Shown here piece after piece: positions 33,288 through 42,079 of a stretch of 64,000 bases of DNA (position 1 is its first letter; every line of letters starts with the position of its first letter). Source of the stretch: JAVVVD01 sp964642795 (lineage in GTDB: Bacteria; Bacillota; Clostridia; Christensenellales; CAG-138). The DNA is taken from the NCBI GenBank assembly GCA_964642795.1, contig CAZXRQ010000001.1, positions 1 to 64,000 on the forward strand, in the 5' to 3' direction. The notes under the pieces are model-generated. The model did no database searches and was not told the DNA's origin. It was given only the letters and a program-made list of their open reading frames with translations. Made by a program: the position numbers and the translations under genes.

Positions 33288-34447
33288 GCTTCGTCGCCCT
33301 CGCTTTCCTTGGTATTTGCTTCATCAGGCAAAACGGGTTTAGGCTCCGGATCGGCATTGATGTTGCCGTAGTCATGCAGCTTCTTGCGCGCGAGCAGCTC
33401 GCGTATCAGCAGCGAGAAGGCCGCAAGGTAGATTATCACTGCGATGATGATATCGATTATCTCCTTTACGAACTCAGGCTGCATAGCGTCGCCGCCGACC
33501 TGAATATAGGAGATGAACAGCGCCGAGAACACAGTGCCGAGCGGATGAGAGGAGGCGAGCAGCGCGACTGGGATACCGTTAAAGCCCATTGCCAGCAGCG
33601 ACTTTACCAGCGTATATTGGCCGGTGCCTGCAAGGAAGTACAGTCCGCCGCCCACGCCGGACAGCGCTCCTGCGATGACCATGGAAAGCACGATGTTGCG
33701 TTTGGCGTTGATACCAGCGTATATGCTGGCGTTCTTATTGTGGCCGCAGGCCTTCAATTCGTAGCCGAAGGTAGTTTTTGTGAGTATTATCCACATAATG
33801 ATCGCAAAAAGTATAGCGATAAAAATGCTTATGTTCATATAGTTGCTGTTGAGCAGCTTGTCAAGCCCCATGCGCGGTATCAGTGCGGACGGGTTGGCCT
33901 TTGCGAGGTTTGCGGTGCGGTCCATCTGTGCATCGCCCCAGTATTTTGCGAGCATCATGGGCAGATTGGATATTGAAAAGTTTACTAGGAACATGGATAT
34001 CCAGTTGAACATTATTGAGGTGATGACTTCGTTAACGTTGAACAGCGCCTTAAAAAGACCTGGGAACATACCCCAAAATGCGCCGCCTATCATCGCCATT
34101 ACAAGGCAGATGTACCACGGCTGCTGGAACTGTATTGCAAATACCAGCGCGAGCCCTGCGCCTATGGTATACTGGCCGGTTGCGCCTATATTAAACAGGC
34201 CGGTTTTGAATGCGAAGCCGACGGAGAGCCCCACCATTATCAGCGGAGCGGCCTGATACAGCACCTTGGCGATCTTGTCGGAGGACCTTATACCGGCGCT
34301 TATAAGGCTTTCAAAGCCGCGCAGGGCAAACTGCGAATTAAGCGCAAACAGCAGCGCCAAGCCAAACAGCAGCCCTATACAGATCGATATAAGGGAGGCT
34401 AAGAAGCTGGTGCCTCCTGGTATATGAAAACGGCGTTTTTTATTCAT
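33284..34447 (-). CDS. Nucleoside ABC transporter permease (BMP-type system, first permease)
   Basis: The product is about 387 residues. It has a basic N-terminus (MNKKRRFHIPGG), about ten hydrophobic helices, the motif GLFNIGATGQYTIGAGLAL and the coupling loop TTFGYELKACGHNKNASIYAGINAKRNI. The tail is charged (EPKPVLPDEANTKESEGDEA). The start at 34447 overlaps the ATPase gene by 8 bases; the longer frame upstream runs inside that gene. Confidence 0.9.
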   Translation of the reverse strand: MNKKRRFHIPGGTSFLASLISICIGLLFGLALLFALNSQFALRGFESLISAGIRSSDKIAKVLYQAAPLIMVGLSVGFAFKTGLFNIGATGQYTIGAGLALVFAIQFQQPWYICLVMAMIGGAFWGMFPGLFKALFNVNEVITSIMFNWISMFLVNFSISNLPMMLAKYWGDAQMDRTANLAKANPSALIPRMGLDKLLNSNYMNISIFIAILFAIIMWIILTKTTFGYELKACGHNKNASIYAGINAKRNIVLSMVIAGALSGVGGGLYFLAGTGQYTLVKSLLAMGFNGIPVALLASSHPLGTVFSALFISYIQVGGDAMQPEFVKEIIDIIIAVIIYLAAFSLLIRELLARKKLHDYGNINADPEPKPVLPDEANTKESEGDEA

Positions 34448-35996
34448 TTGCTGAACCCTCGCTTTCGGTTTGCCTGCTTTGGCGCTTTGCACCCGCCATG
34501 TAGAGGCCGAGCTCACTGACGTTGGTGACCTTAGGATCAAACTCACCGACGATTTCGCCCTCGTACATCACGAATATCCGGTCGCTTACGTTCATAACCT
34601 CGTCAAGCTCCAGCGATATAAGCAGCACGGCTTTACCCTGATCGCGCTGGGCCACAAGCTGCTTATGAATGTACTCGATAGCGCCGACGTCCAAGCCGCG
34701 GGTAGGCTGAACAGCTACGAGCAGCTCCGGATTCTTGTCGATCTCACGGGCGACTATGGCCTTTTGCTGGTTGCCGCCGGACATACTGCGCGCCGGAGTA
34801 AGGGGACCCTGGCCGCTGCGGATATCGTATTGCTCAATCAGTTTTTCGGCGTAGGCGCGTACGGCGTCCTTTTTGATGAAGCCGTTGTGCTGGAACTGAG
34901 GCCGCCAATAGCGCTGCAGCACAAGGTTTTGCTCCAGCGTATAGTCGAGAATGAGACCGTACTTATGCCTGTCCTCGGGGATATGGCTCATACCGAGTGC
35001 AGAACGGGAGCGGATGCTGGATTTGGTTATATCCTGCCCGCACATGGTTATGCTGCCTGCGCTCATCTTCTCAAGGCCGGTAAGCGCATACACAAACTCG
35101 GTTTGGCCGTTGCCCTCGATACCGGCAAGGCAGACTATCTCGCCGCGGCGTACTTGCAGGGAAACGTTTTTAACGGCGTTGTTCCTGTGAAGCTTGCTGG
35201 GCACCGTGACGTCATCTACTTCCAGCACGACGTCGCCGGGGACGGACTCCTCCTTATGTACCTGAAACTCCACGTCGCGCCCTACCATCATGCGGGAAAG
35301 CTCCTGCTTGGTGGTGTTTGCTATCTCAACGGTGCCCATGCATTTGCCCTTTCTGAGCACCGTGCAGCGATCTGCAACGGCCATTATTTCGTTGAGCTTG
35401 TGGGTTATGAACAGTATGGATTTGCCTTCGCGCGTAAAATTGCGCATGATCTCCATAAGCTCGTCGATCTCCTGCGGGGTAAGGACGGCGGTTGGTTCGT
35501 CAAAGATCAGTATTTCATTATCGCGGTACAGCATTTTCAGTATTTCAACGCGCTGTTGCATACCGACGGAAATGTCCTCGATTTTTGCATCCGGGTCTAT
35601 GGCCAAACCGTATTTTTGGGAAAGCGCAACTACCTTTTCACGCGCCTCGGCCTTCTTCAAAAAGCCTATTTTATTGGGCTCCACGCCTAGGATTATGTTG
35701 TCCAATACCGAAAAGACCTCAACCAGCTTGAAGTGCTGGTGTACCATGCCAATGTTTAGCGCATTGGCGTCGTTGGGATCCTTTATTTTTACGGGCTCGC
35801 CGTTTTTTTTGATCTCGCCGCTTTCGGGCTGATACAGGCCGAAAAGCACGCTCATAAGGGTGGATTTGCCAGCGCCGTTTTCACCTAGCAGCGCGTGGAC
35901 CTCGCCCTTTTTAAGCTGCAAAGTAATGTTGTCATTAGCGCGTATGCCCGGAAAATCCTTTGTGATGTTAAGCATCTCTATGACGTACTCGCTCAT
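34440..35996 (-). CDS. Nucleoside ABC transporter ATPase (two ATPase domains)
   Basis: The 518-residue protein has two tandem ABC domains as in the BMP/nucleoside and ribose systems. The first has Walker A LGENGAGKSTLM (about 37-48), signature SVGMQQRVEILK and Walker B LIFDEPTAVLTPQE. The second has a degenerate Walker A (GIEGNGQTEFVYAL), signature MSGGNQQKAIVARE and VAVQPTRGLDVGA. GGAAGGA precedes the ATG. It powers nucleoside uptake with the two permeases and the lipoprotein encoded upstream. Confidence 0.92.
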   Translation of the reverse strand: MSEYVIEMLNITKDFPGIRANDNITLQLKKGEVHALLGENGAGKSTLMSVLFGLYQPESGEIKKNGEPVKIKDPNDANALNIGMVHQHFKLVEVFSVLDNIILGVEPNKIGFLKKAEAREKVVALSQKYGLAIDPDAKIEDISVGMQQRVEILKMLYRDNEILIFDEPTAVLTPQEIDELMEIMRNFTREGKSILFITHKLNEIMAVADRCTVLRKGKCMGTVEIANTTKQELSRMMVGRDVEFQVHKEESVPGDVVLEVDDVTVPSKLHRNNAVKNVSLQVRRGEIVCLAGIEGNGQTEFVYALTGLEKMSAGSITMCGQDITKSSIRSRSALGMSHIPEDRHKYGLILDYTLEQNLVLQRYWRPQFQHNGFIKKDAVRAYAEKLIEQYDIRSGQGPLTPARSMSGGNQQKAIVAREIDKNPELLVAVQPTRGLDVGAIEYIHKQLVAQRDQGKAVLLISLELDEVMNVSDRIFVMYEGEIVGEFDPKVTNVSELGLYMAGAKRQSRQTESEGSANE

Positions 35997-36099
35997 TATC
36001 GGATGTTCCTTCCATATAAATATAAATATACAAAAAAGCTTTAGTACACGACGTATAATGCCGTAAGAACGAACAGGGAGATTTTTGCGATAAAACGGA

Positions 36100-36128
36100 A
36101 AGGGGCTGGGCTATATGCCCAGCCCCTT
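36100..36128 (-). terminator. Terminator after the BMP lipoprotein gene
   Basis: AAGGGGCTGGGC (36100-36111) and GCCCAGCCCCTT (36117-36128) form a perfect 12-pair stem around TATAT. On the minus strand CCGTTTTA follows. It sits between the binding-protein and ATPase genes, so the abundant lipoprotein can be made in excess over the transporter. Confidence 0.8.
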
Positions 36129-36153
36129 GTGTGAACTAACGGTCGATGCAGGA

Positions 36154-37314
36154 TTACTCCTGATAATCAACAGCGATGGAAACAGCGGGGTGGTTCTCGA
36201 TGTCGGGAGAAACGACGATCTCGCCGGATACCAGCTTTGCGTAAAGCGCTTCGTAAGCGTCAACGGTGAAGTCGCCCAGCTTCCAGGAAGCATCGGCGGT
36301 GGGGATGCCAACGGAGCCCTGCTCGGCGCCATAGCTGATGCCGTGGCCGGAATAGTCGGCGGGCAGCGTGCCGCCATTGTCATAATAGGCGGTAAGCGCA
36401 GCCTGAACGGAGCCGTAAAGATCCTTCATGGCAGAGGTGATGATGCGCTCGTTGATGTAGCCCTGGTCGACGTCAACGCCAATTATCTTGCCTTCGGCGG
36501 TCTCTTCAGCGGAAGCGATGGCGGAATACAGTATGCCGCCGCCAGCTGCGAATATGACCTCGGTGCCTTCGGTGTACCAGCCGGCGGTCTTGGTCTTGAT
36601 ATCATCGGTGGGAGCGAAGGAGCCGGAATACCAGTACTTCAGCTCGATGTCGGCGGTGTTGCCAAGCTCCGCAGCAGCAGCGTCAACGCCCTGCACGAAG
36701 CCTTCACCATAACGGACGACGGCGGGAACAGCCATGCCGCCAAGGAACGCCAGCTTGGTGTAGCCGGCCATTACGGCGGCGTAACCGGCGAGATAACCAG
36801 CCTGCTCCTCCTGATAGCAGATAAGCACGGTATTCGCCGTGGGCTCTGCAACGTCAGGATAGGAGGGGTTGGTCTCAGAGGAGGTCATGTCGATACCGAT
36901 AAAGGTAACATCAGGATACTCCTGCGGAACGGCGTTGAAAGCGCCTGCAAACAGATAGCCCGGGCATACGATGACCTTAGCGCCCTTGTCGATGGCGGTC
37001 TTGATGGTCTCTATGCGGGCTTCGTCGCTGTCCTCAGAGGGACGGTAGTAGTTGAAGGTTTTGCCGTTAGCTTCGGCATAATCCCTTGCGCCTTCATAGG
37101 TGAACTGGTTGAAGGACTGGTCGTCAATGTTGCCGACGTCGGTGATCATAGCGATCTCATAGGTGCCTTCCTCAGCGACGACCTCTTCCTCGGTGACTTC
37201 TTCAGTGGTTTCCTCAACAACGGGTTGTTCGGTGGCACCTTCGTCAGCAGGCTGGCAGCCTACCACTGCGAAGACCATCACGAGTGCCAGCAATAATGCG
37301 GCGATTTTCTTCAT
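36154..37314 (-). CDS. BMP family nucleoside-binding lipoprotein
   Basis: The 386-residue protein has a lipoprotein signal with lipobox FAVVGC (Cys about 20). A Glu-rich spacer (TEQPVVEETTEEVTEEE) follows. The Bmp domain then has IAMITDVGNIDDQSFNQFTYEGARDYAE and FAAGGGILYSAI. PnrA/BmpA-type proteins capture purine or pyrimidine nucleosides for the ABC permease encoded downstream. TAGGAGG precedes the ATG. Confidence 0.93.
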   Translation of the reverse strand: MKKIAALLLALVMVFAVVGCQPADEGATEQPVVEETTEEVTEEEVVAEEGTYEIAMITDVGNIDDQSFNQFTYEGARDYAEANGKTFNYYRPSEDSDEARIETIKTAIDKGAKVIVCPGYLFAGAFNAVPQEYPDVTFIGIDMTSSETNPSYPDVAEPTANTVLICYQEEQAGYLAGYAAVMAGYTKLAFLGGMAVPAVVRYGEGFVQGVDAAAAELGNTADIELKYWYSGSFAPTDDIKTKTAGWYTEGTEVIFAAGGGILYSAIASAEETAEGKIIGVDVDQGYINERIITSAMKDLYGSVQAALTAYYDNGGTLPADYSGHGISYGAEQGSVGIPTADASWKLGDFTVDAYEALYAKLVSGEIVVSPDIENHPAVSIAVDYQE

Positions 37315-37339
37315 TGGTGATTCCTCCTACAAATTCTTT

Positions 37340-37354
37340 GCTGTAAGTTACAGC
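37340..37354. promoter_or_regulatory. Perfect palindrome in the bmp leader, possible operator
   Basis: GCTGTAA-G-TTACAGC is a perfect 7+1+7 palindrome immediately downstream of the -10 and upstream of the ribosome-binding site of the nucleoside-binding lipoprotein gene. A repressor binding here would block the promoter. No regulator gene is adjacent. Confidence 0.5.
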
Positions 37355-37357
37355 ATC

Positions 37358-37387
37358 AGTATATTGATATTCTATCATCACAGCCAA
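37358..37387 (-). promoter_or_regulatory. Promoter of the BMP lipoprotein gene
   Basis: On the minus strand TTGGCT (37387-37382) and TATACT (37363-37358) are separated by 18 bases. Confidence 0.6.
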
Positions 37388-37513
37388 AATAATTAAAGTA
37401 TATAACCCAAAAAAGATGCGCAGTTTTTTGCAGCGTTGCAATGTGTTTGCATTTTCGGGTATATTTCAACTTGTTGGTGTGGTACAATAGCAAAAAAAGA
37501 GAAAGAAATTGGC

Positions 37514-38347
37514 ATGTTTGGGTATATCCTGCCAAACAAAAACGAACTCAAGGTAAGGGAGCTGGCCGAGTACAAAGCATTTTACTGCGGCCTGTGCCAT
37601 GCAATAAGCGCTAGATACGGTCAACTGCCCAGGATGTCCCTCAGCTATGACTGCGCTTTTGCGGCGCTGATCGTGAGCGGCTTTTATCCCTGCAGCGGTT
37701 TTGAACTGCACCGCTGTGCCTATAAGCCGCTGAAGCGGAAAATACCGGTGGCGCGCAGCAGTCCGGCATTGGACTTTGCAGCGGATCTGAACGTTCTGCT
37801 GAGCTGGTATAAGCTCGAAGACGATTGGCACGACGAGAAAAAAGTATCCGCGCTTGCCGGAAGGGCGGCGCTGTACCCGGCGGCAAAACGCGCTAAGCGC
37901 ATTGCGCCGGAGCTCGACGGGGTGATCGCAGAGGGCATAGCCGGGCTTTCCAAAATAGAAAACGCGTCATGCGCGGAGCTCGATCCGGCTGCAAACGCGT
38001 TTTCCGAGATGCTCGCCAACGCATTTTTGCTTGCGCCGCTTCCGGACGACGATGCGCGCAGGATAATTAAAAGCATAGGCTTCGGTTTGGGCAGGTGGCT
38101 GTATCTTATGGATGCGTGGGACGACCGCGGCAAGGATAAAAAGACCGGCTCGTACAATGTATTCAACCTGTGCAACAGCGACGAGGAACAGGCGAAATTC
38201 CTGCTTAACTTCGCACTTAACGGAGCCATAGACGCATATGACCTTATGGACGTAAGATCGCACAAGGGAGTGCTGGATAATATAATGTATACAGGCTGTG
38301 TAGAAAAGACAATCGCGCTTGTAGGAAAGGGAAAGGACATTGAATAA
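37514..38347 (+). CDS. DUF5685 family protein
   Basis: The 277-residue, mostly helical protein has the DUF5685 pattern: MFGYILPNKNELKVRE, YKAFYCGLCHAISARYG (about 21-36), CSGFELHRCAY (about 60-70), LSWYKLEDDWHDEKK (about 96-110) and GRWLYLMDAWDDRGKDKKTG (about 193-212). Two acidic motifs (DDWHDE 103-108; DAWDD 200-204 plus Asp208) and several paired cysteines stand out. The function is unknown; the acidic motifs resemble those of type I isoprenoid synthases, but that is only a hypothesis. ATG 37514 is chosen because the family begins there. A weak TACAAT -10 lies at 37483-37488. It overlaps the J-domain gene by 8 bases. Confidence 0.78.
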   Translation: MFGYILPNKNELKVRELAEYKAFYCGLCHAISARYGQLPRMSLSYDCAFAALIVSGFYPCSGFELHRCAYKPLKRKIPVARSSPALDFAADLNVLLSWYKLEDDWHDEKKVSALAGRAALYPAAKRAKRIAPELDGVIAEGIAGLSKIENASCAELDPAANAFSEMLANAFLLAPLPDDDARRIIKSIGFGLGRWLYLMDAWDDRGKDKKTGSYNVFNLCNSDEEQAKFLLNFALNGAIDAYDLMDVRSHKGVLDNIMYTGCVEKTIALVGKGKDIE

Positions 38348-38978
38348 TCCCTATTCGGTTTTGGGAGTGCGCGAGGACGCGTCGCAGGAGGAAATCCGTG
38401 CGGCGTATCTCAAGCTGGTGAAAAAATACCATCCCGACAAATACGCCGACAGCGACCTCAAGGAGCTTGCAAACGATAAGCTCAAGGAAGTCAACGAGGC
38501 TTACGATATGCTGACCAAGCGCAACGATGCCGGCAGAACTGCCGAAAGCGCCCGCAGCTACGGCGGCGCGTACAGCGGTACGGGCAGCTCGTATTCCGGC
38601 CCCAACTCATCGGATTTTTCCCGCGCCAGATCCTATATAAACCAAAATAATCTGCAGGCGGCAAAGCAGGTGCTGGACGCCATATCTATACGCAACGCCG
38701 AATGGTATTACCTTTACGGCATAATATACCTTAGGCAGGGCTGGCATGCCAAGGCCAGCGAATACATAACCATGGCATACCAGCAGGAGCCGGGCAATCC
38801 GGAATACAGCAGCGCCTATCAGGCCATACGTAATTCCGGCAGCACTTACTATAACCGCAGCGCCGGCTCGGGCAATCCGTATGCCAGCGATTGCAGCGGC
38901 TGTGATGTGTGTACGGGGCTTCTCTGCACAGATTGCTGCTGCGAGTGCATGGGCGGGGACTTTATCCCCTGCTGCTGA
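38340..38978 (+). CDS. J-domain protein with TPR-like middle and cysteine-rich tail
   Basis: This 212-residue protein has an N-terminal J-domain (about 3-62) with the intact HPD at 31-33 that stimulates DnaK. A Gly/Ser/Tyr-rich linker (about 70-95) follows. A helical TPR-like segment (about 97-165; YINQNNLQAAKQVLD and YLYGIIYLRQGWHAKASEYI) comes next. The tail of about 28 residues contains nine cysteines (CSGCDVC, CTDCCCEC and a final CC). It is not a canonical DnaJ: the zinc-finger repeats are absent. The start is TTG, behind GGAAAGGA. It is coupled to the DUF5685 gene. Confidence 0.85.
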   Translation: MNNPYSVLGVREDASQEEIRAAYLKLVKKYHPDKYADSDLKELANDKLKEVNEAYDMLTKRNDAGRTAESARSYGGAYSGTGSSYSGPNSSDFSRARSYINQNNLQAAKQVLDAISIRNAEWYYLYGIIYLRQGWHAKASEYITMAYQQEPGNPEYSSAYQAIRNSGSTYYNRSAGSGNPYASDCSGCDVCTGLLCTDCCCECMGGDFIPCC

Positions 38979-38987
38979 GCGACGCAT

Positions 38988-39524
38988 ATGGCTAACGGCT
39001 TTTCTACAGCCCGAAAACTGACCTACGGCGCCGTATGCACGGCACTTTCTTTGCTTGCTCTCGTGCTTGCGGGCGTGCTGCCCACAATGCGATTAGCGTG
39101 TTATTTCATAAGCGCTCTGTTTGTATATGTGCTTTCGCGGGAAAGACTGTACGGCGAGGCGTGCATTTGCTTTTTGGCGGTGTGCGCGCTTTCTCTGCTG
39201 CTTTTGCCCGATAAGCTGACCGCGCTTCCGTATGCTGCGCTGCTTGGCCATTTCGGCATTTTCAAGCCGGCGGCGGACAACCGCTTTGGACAAAAACCAG
39301 CTGGATTTATACTATGCGTGCTGTATTGCGACGTGTTTTTTGCTTTAGGCGTGTTTGTCGCGGTGCGACTGTTTGACTTCGACGCTGCTTCGCTTTCCCG
39401 GTATGCCGTGCCTGTATGGGCGCTGGCAGCGGCCTGTCAGCTTGCGCTGATATTGTTCGTATGGCTGTACGGTGTGTGCCAAAGGGTATACGAAAGACGT
39501 TTTAGAAACCTGCTGCTTAAATAA
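38988..39524 (+). CDS. Hypothetical membrane protein
   Basis: This 178-residue protein has about five hydrophobic segments (about 10-30, 33-45, 55-75, 95-120 and 140-165) and a basic C-terminus (RVYERRFRNLLLK). I recognise no domain with certainty; the overall look resembles small integral proteins found with spore or S-component-type genes. It starts 9 bases after the J-domain gene and is likely part of the same operon. Confidence 0.65.
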   Translation: MANGFSTARKLTYGAVCTALSLLALVLAGVLPTMRLACYFISALFVYVLSRERLYGEACICFLAVCALSLLLLPDKLTALPYAALLGHFGIFKPAADNRFGQKPAGFILCVLYCDVFFALGVFVAVRLFDFDAASLSRYAVPVWALAAACQLALILFVWLYGVCQRVYERRFRNLLLK

Positions 39525-39609
39525 TAAAAACCGTATTATCCGCGCTTAAGCGCCGCCGAGGTTGGCAATGCTAAATAAAAAGTAGTATTGCGCTTCGGGG
39601 GTGATATTT

Positions 39610-41958
39610 TTGGATGCTGTAAAGAAGAAAAAACGTGGACGCTGGTTCCGGCGCTTGCTGCTTACGGTATCGCTGTGCGTGCTGGCGTTTTTGCTGTTTT
39701 TCGCAGTACGGTTGTTTCAACTGGACGCATGGCACGAATTTGATCCGGACAAGATACTCGGTGCGGATCAAACGCTGATATTGTACGACGGCGAGCAAAA
39801 TGAGATAGTCCGTCTGCACAGCACAGAGGACAGGGTGATGGTGGCGCTTGAGGATATTCCATATCTTACACGCATGGCCTTCGTCTCGGCGGAGGATGCA
39901 CGGTTTTATGACCATATCGGCGTGGACTTCATACGCATAGTCGGCGCTGCGTGGGCAGATCTGAAGGCGGGCGGATATGTTCAGGGCGCGTCCACGATAA
40001 GCCAGCAGCTCATAAAGCTGAGCCATCTTACCGCGGAAAAGACCATAACGCGCAAGCTGGAGGAGGCGGTGCTGGCCTATCAGATGGAGCGGCAGTTCAG
40101 CAAGGACGAAATACTCGAGATGTATCTCAACTACGTGTATTTCGGCGGCGGCTACTACGGGATAGAGGCGGCCGCGCTGGGCTATTTTGGCGTACACGCG
40201 AGCGAGCTCGACATATCGCAGTCCGCGATGCTGGCGGGCATATTGAAAGCGCCGGGGCGCTTTGCGCCGCACATAGATTACGACGCCTCCATAGGCCGCA
40301 GGAATGTGATACTGTCCCTTATGCAGGAATACGGTTATATCGACGCCGACACTGTGGCGGTGGAAAGAGAAAAAGAGCCGGTTATACTGCATGACCCGAC
40401 TAATACAGCGGTGCGCGGCTATTACGTCGATACGGCTATCAGCAGCGCGGCGAGGCTGCTTGGCGTATCGCAGAACGAGCTTCTTACAGGCGGCTACCGA
40501 ATATATACCTGCATGGATGCCGAAGCGCAGTATGAATGTGAGCGCATATTTGCCGAGAGTGAGGCGTTTCCTACGGATAACGTGCAGGCTGCGATAGTGC
40601 TGCAGCGCGCCGGAACGGGGGAGGTAGCTGCGCTTATGGGTGGCCGTGACGGGAGCGCTGCGATGTCCTTTAACCGGGCAACGAGCATACGCCGCCAGCC
40701 GGGCTCGCTGATAAAGCCGATAATATGCTACGCTCCGGCGCTGGAGTACAGCGGCTATACGGCGGCAAGCATACTGTTGGATGAGCCGACCAGCTTCGGG
40801 GACTATTCGCCCGGCAACAACAATGATAAATACTACGGCTATGTTACATTGCGCCAGGCGGTAACAAAATCGCTCAACATACCGGCCGTGAAAGTGCTGT
40901 CCGACGTGGGCCTTACGCGCTGCATGGCGTTTGCCAAAAGCTGCGGCGTAGAGTTTTCCATAGGGGACGAGAGCCTTGCGCTTGCTTTGGGCGGCTTTAC
41001 ATACGGGGTATCGCCGCTGCAGATGGCGGGAGCATATTCCATGCTTGCATCCGGGGGCGAATATTCCTCGCCTACCGTTATACGGAGCATAACCGACGCT
41101 TCCGGAAACGTGCTGTACAAATATGAGCCGGAATGTGAGCGGCTCATGTGTGAAGAGAACGCCTTCATACTTACCAGTATGCTTGAAAGCGTGATAAGCG
41201 ACGGTACGGGCAGGCGGCTTGGAGAGCTGGGAATACCGCTTGCGGGTAAAACAGGCACCGTGGGCGGCGACAACGGCAACCGCGATGCATGGATGGCCGC
41301 ATATAACTCCGAATATACCGCAGTGGTATGGATGGGTTACGATGATAACAATATCGAATACCTGTCGGACGACGCTACCGGAGGAAAGTATCCGGCGCTG
41401 ATACTTTATGAGCTGTTTGCTTCGCTGTACGACGATACGGCTGCGCCGGGTTTTGAGATGCCGGAAGGCGTGGTGATAAGAAGGCTGGATGGCAGCACCA
41501 TGCAGACGCACCACCGCACCGTACTCGCAAACGCACTTACGCCGGCTTCCAGCGTATACAAGGAATATTTTAAACTCGGCACCGAGCCGGACGAGGAAAC
41601 GGACTACTGGGTAATACCCTCGCGTCCAGGCGGGTTTGCTGTAAGCGTTGATGAAGCCGGCAAGCCGGTGATAACCTTCAACGCGGTGCAGGAATTTGTA
41701 AGCTATGCGCTTTACCGCGAGGGCGGCAGCGGGGAACCGGTGCTGCTGAAAAGCTGGTCCGGCATTACGGGCAGGCAGACATATACCGATCAAAGCGTAA
41801 TGCCAGGTGCAGAATATGTGTATTACATAGTACCGGTGCATATGGAGCTTACCGTAAACGGGAAAAAGGTCACCGGCCTGTCCACGCGCAGTATAACCGT
41901 GGAAACACCTTTGATAACGCCGACAGAATTGCAGGAGGATATCGATTTCACGGGCTGA
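39610..41958 (+). CDS. Class A penicillin-binding protein (PBP1A type)
   Basis: The product is about 782 residues. A basic cytoplasmic stretch (KKKKRGRWFRR) and a single membrane helix are followed by the glycosyltransferase domain (SAEDARFYDHIGVD with the catalytic Glu; GASTISQQLIKLSHL; FGGGYYGIEAAALGYFG). The transpeptidase domain has SLIK (Ser about 366), SLN and KTG (about 547). The last 130 residues look like a fibronectin-III-type module. It polymerises and cross-links peptidoglycan. I place the start at TTG 39610 because GGGGGTGATA lies just upstream, the same layout as polA; GTG 39601 is the alternative. Confidence 0.92.
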   Translation: MDAVKKKKRGRWFRRLLLTVSLCVLAFLLFFAVRLFQLDAWHEFDPDKILGADQTLILYDGEQNEIVRLHSTEDRVMVALEDIPYLTRMAFVSAEDARFYDHIGVDFIRIVGAAWADLKAGGYVQGASTISQQLIKLSHLTAEKTITRKLEEAVLAYQMERQFSKDEILEMYLNYVYFGGGYYGIEAAALGYFGVHASELDISQSAMLAGILKAPGRFAPHIDYDASIGRRNVILSLMQEYGYIDADTVAVEREKEPVILHDPTNTAVRGYYVDTAISSAARLLGVSQNELLTGGYRIYTCMDAEAQYECERIFAESEAFPTDNVQAAIVLQRAGTGEVAALMGGRDGSAAMSFNRATSIRRQPGSLIKPIICYAPALEYSGYTAASILLDEPTSFGDYSPGNNNDKYYGYVTLRQAVTKSLNIPAVKVLSDVGLTRCMAFAKSCGVEFSIGDESLALALGGFTYGVSPLQMAGAYSMLASGGEYSSPTVIRSITDASGNVLYKYEPECERLMCEENAFILTSMLESVISDGTGRRLGELGIPLAGKTGTVGGDNGNRDAWMAAYNSEYTAVVWMGYDDNNIEYLSDDATGGKYPALILYELFASLYDDTAAPGFEMPEGVVIRRLDGSTMQTHHRTVLANALTPASSVYKEYFKLGTEPDEETDYWVIPSRPGGFAVSVDEAGKPVITFNAVQEFVSYALYREGGSGEPVLLKSWSGITGRQTYTDQSVMPGAEYVYYIVPVHMELTVNGKKVTGLSTRSITVETPLITPTELQEDIDFTG

Positions 41959-41974
41959 AATTAAGCTGCGGCGG

Positions 41975-42003
41975 TTGTACAGCGGCCACGCTGATGTTAT
42001 AAT
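41975..42003 (+). promoter_or_regulatory. Promoter of the DUF3592 gene
   Basis: TTGTAC (41975-41980) and TATAAT (41998-42003) are 17 bases apart, and TGT before the -10 makes it an extended -10. One of the strongest promoters in the window. Confidence 0.75.
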
Positions 42004-42079
42004 TTACACATGGCAGAATACCGCGTCTGGCGCAGATGCGTCAAACGCAATGAACGGATTGAATTAATAGGGGGTTGCT

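Noticed and set aside
34470..35690. A 406-codon plus-strand frame opposite the nucleoside ATPase
   Set aside because: The ATPase on the minus strand has all ABC motifs twice; the plus frame has no domain.
36115..37296. A 393-codon plus-strand frame opposite the BMP lipoprotein gene
   Set aside because: The Gly- and Ala-rich text mirrors the codon pattern of the real minus-strand gene, which has a lipobox and a Bmp domain.
39571..41841. A 756-codon open frame on the minus strand
   Set aside because: It lies entirely opposite the penicillin-binding protein gene, whose domains are clear. The minus-strand translation is low in recognisable motifs and rich in Arg, His and Tyr, as expected of an antisense shadow in GC-rich DNA.
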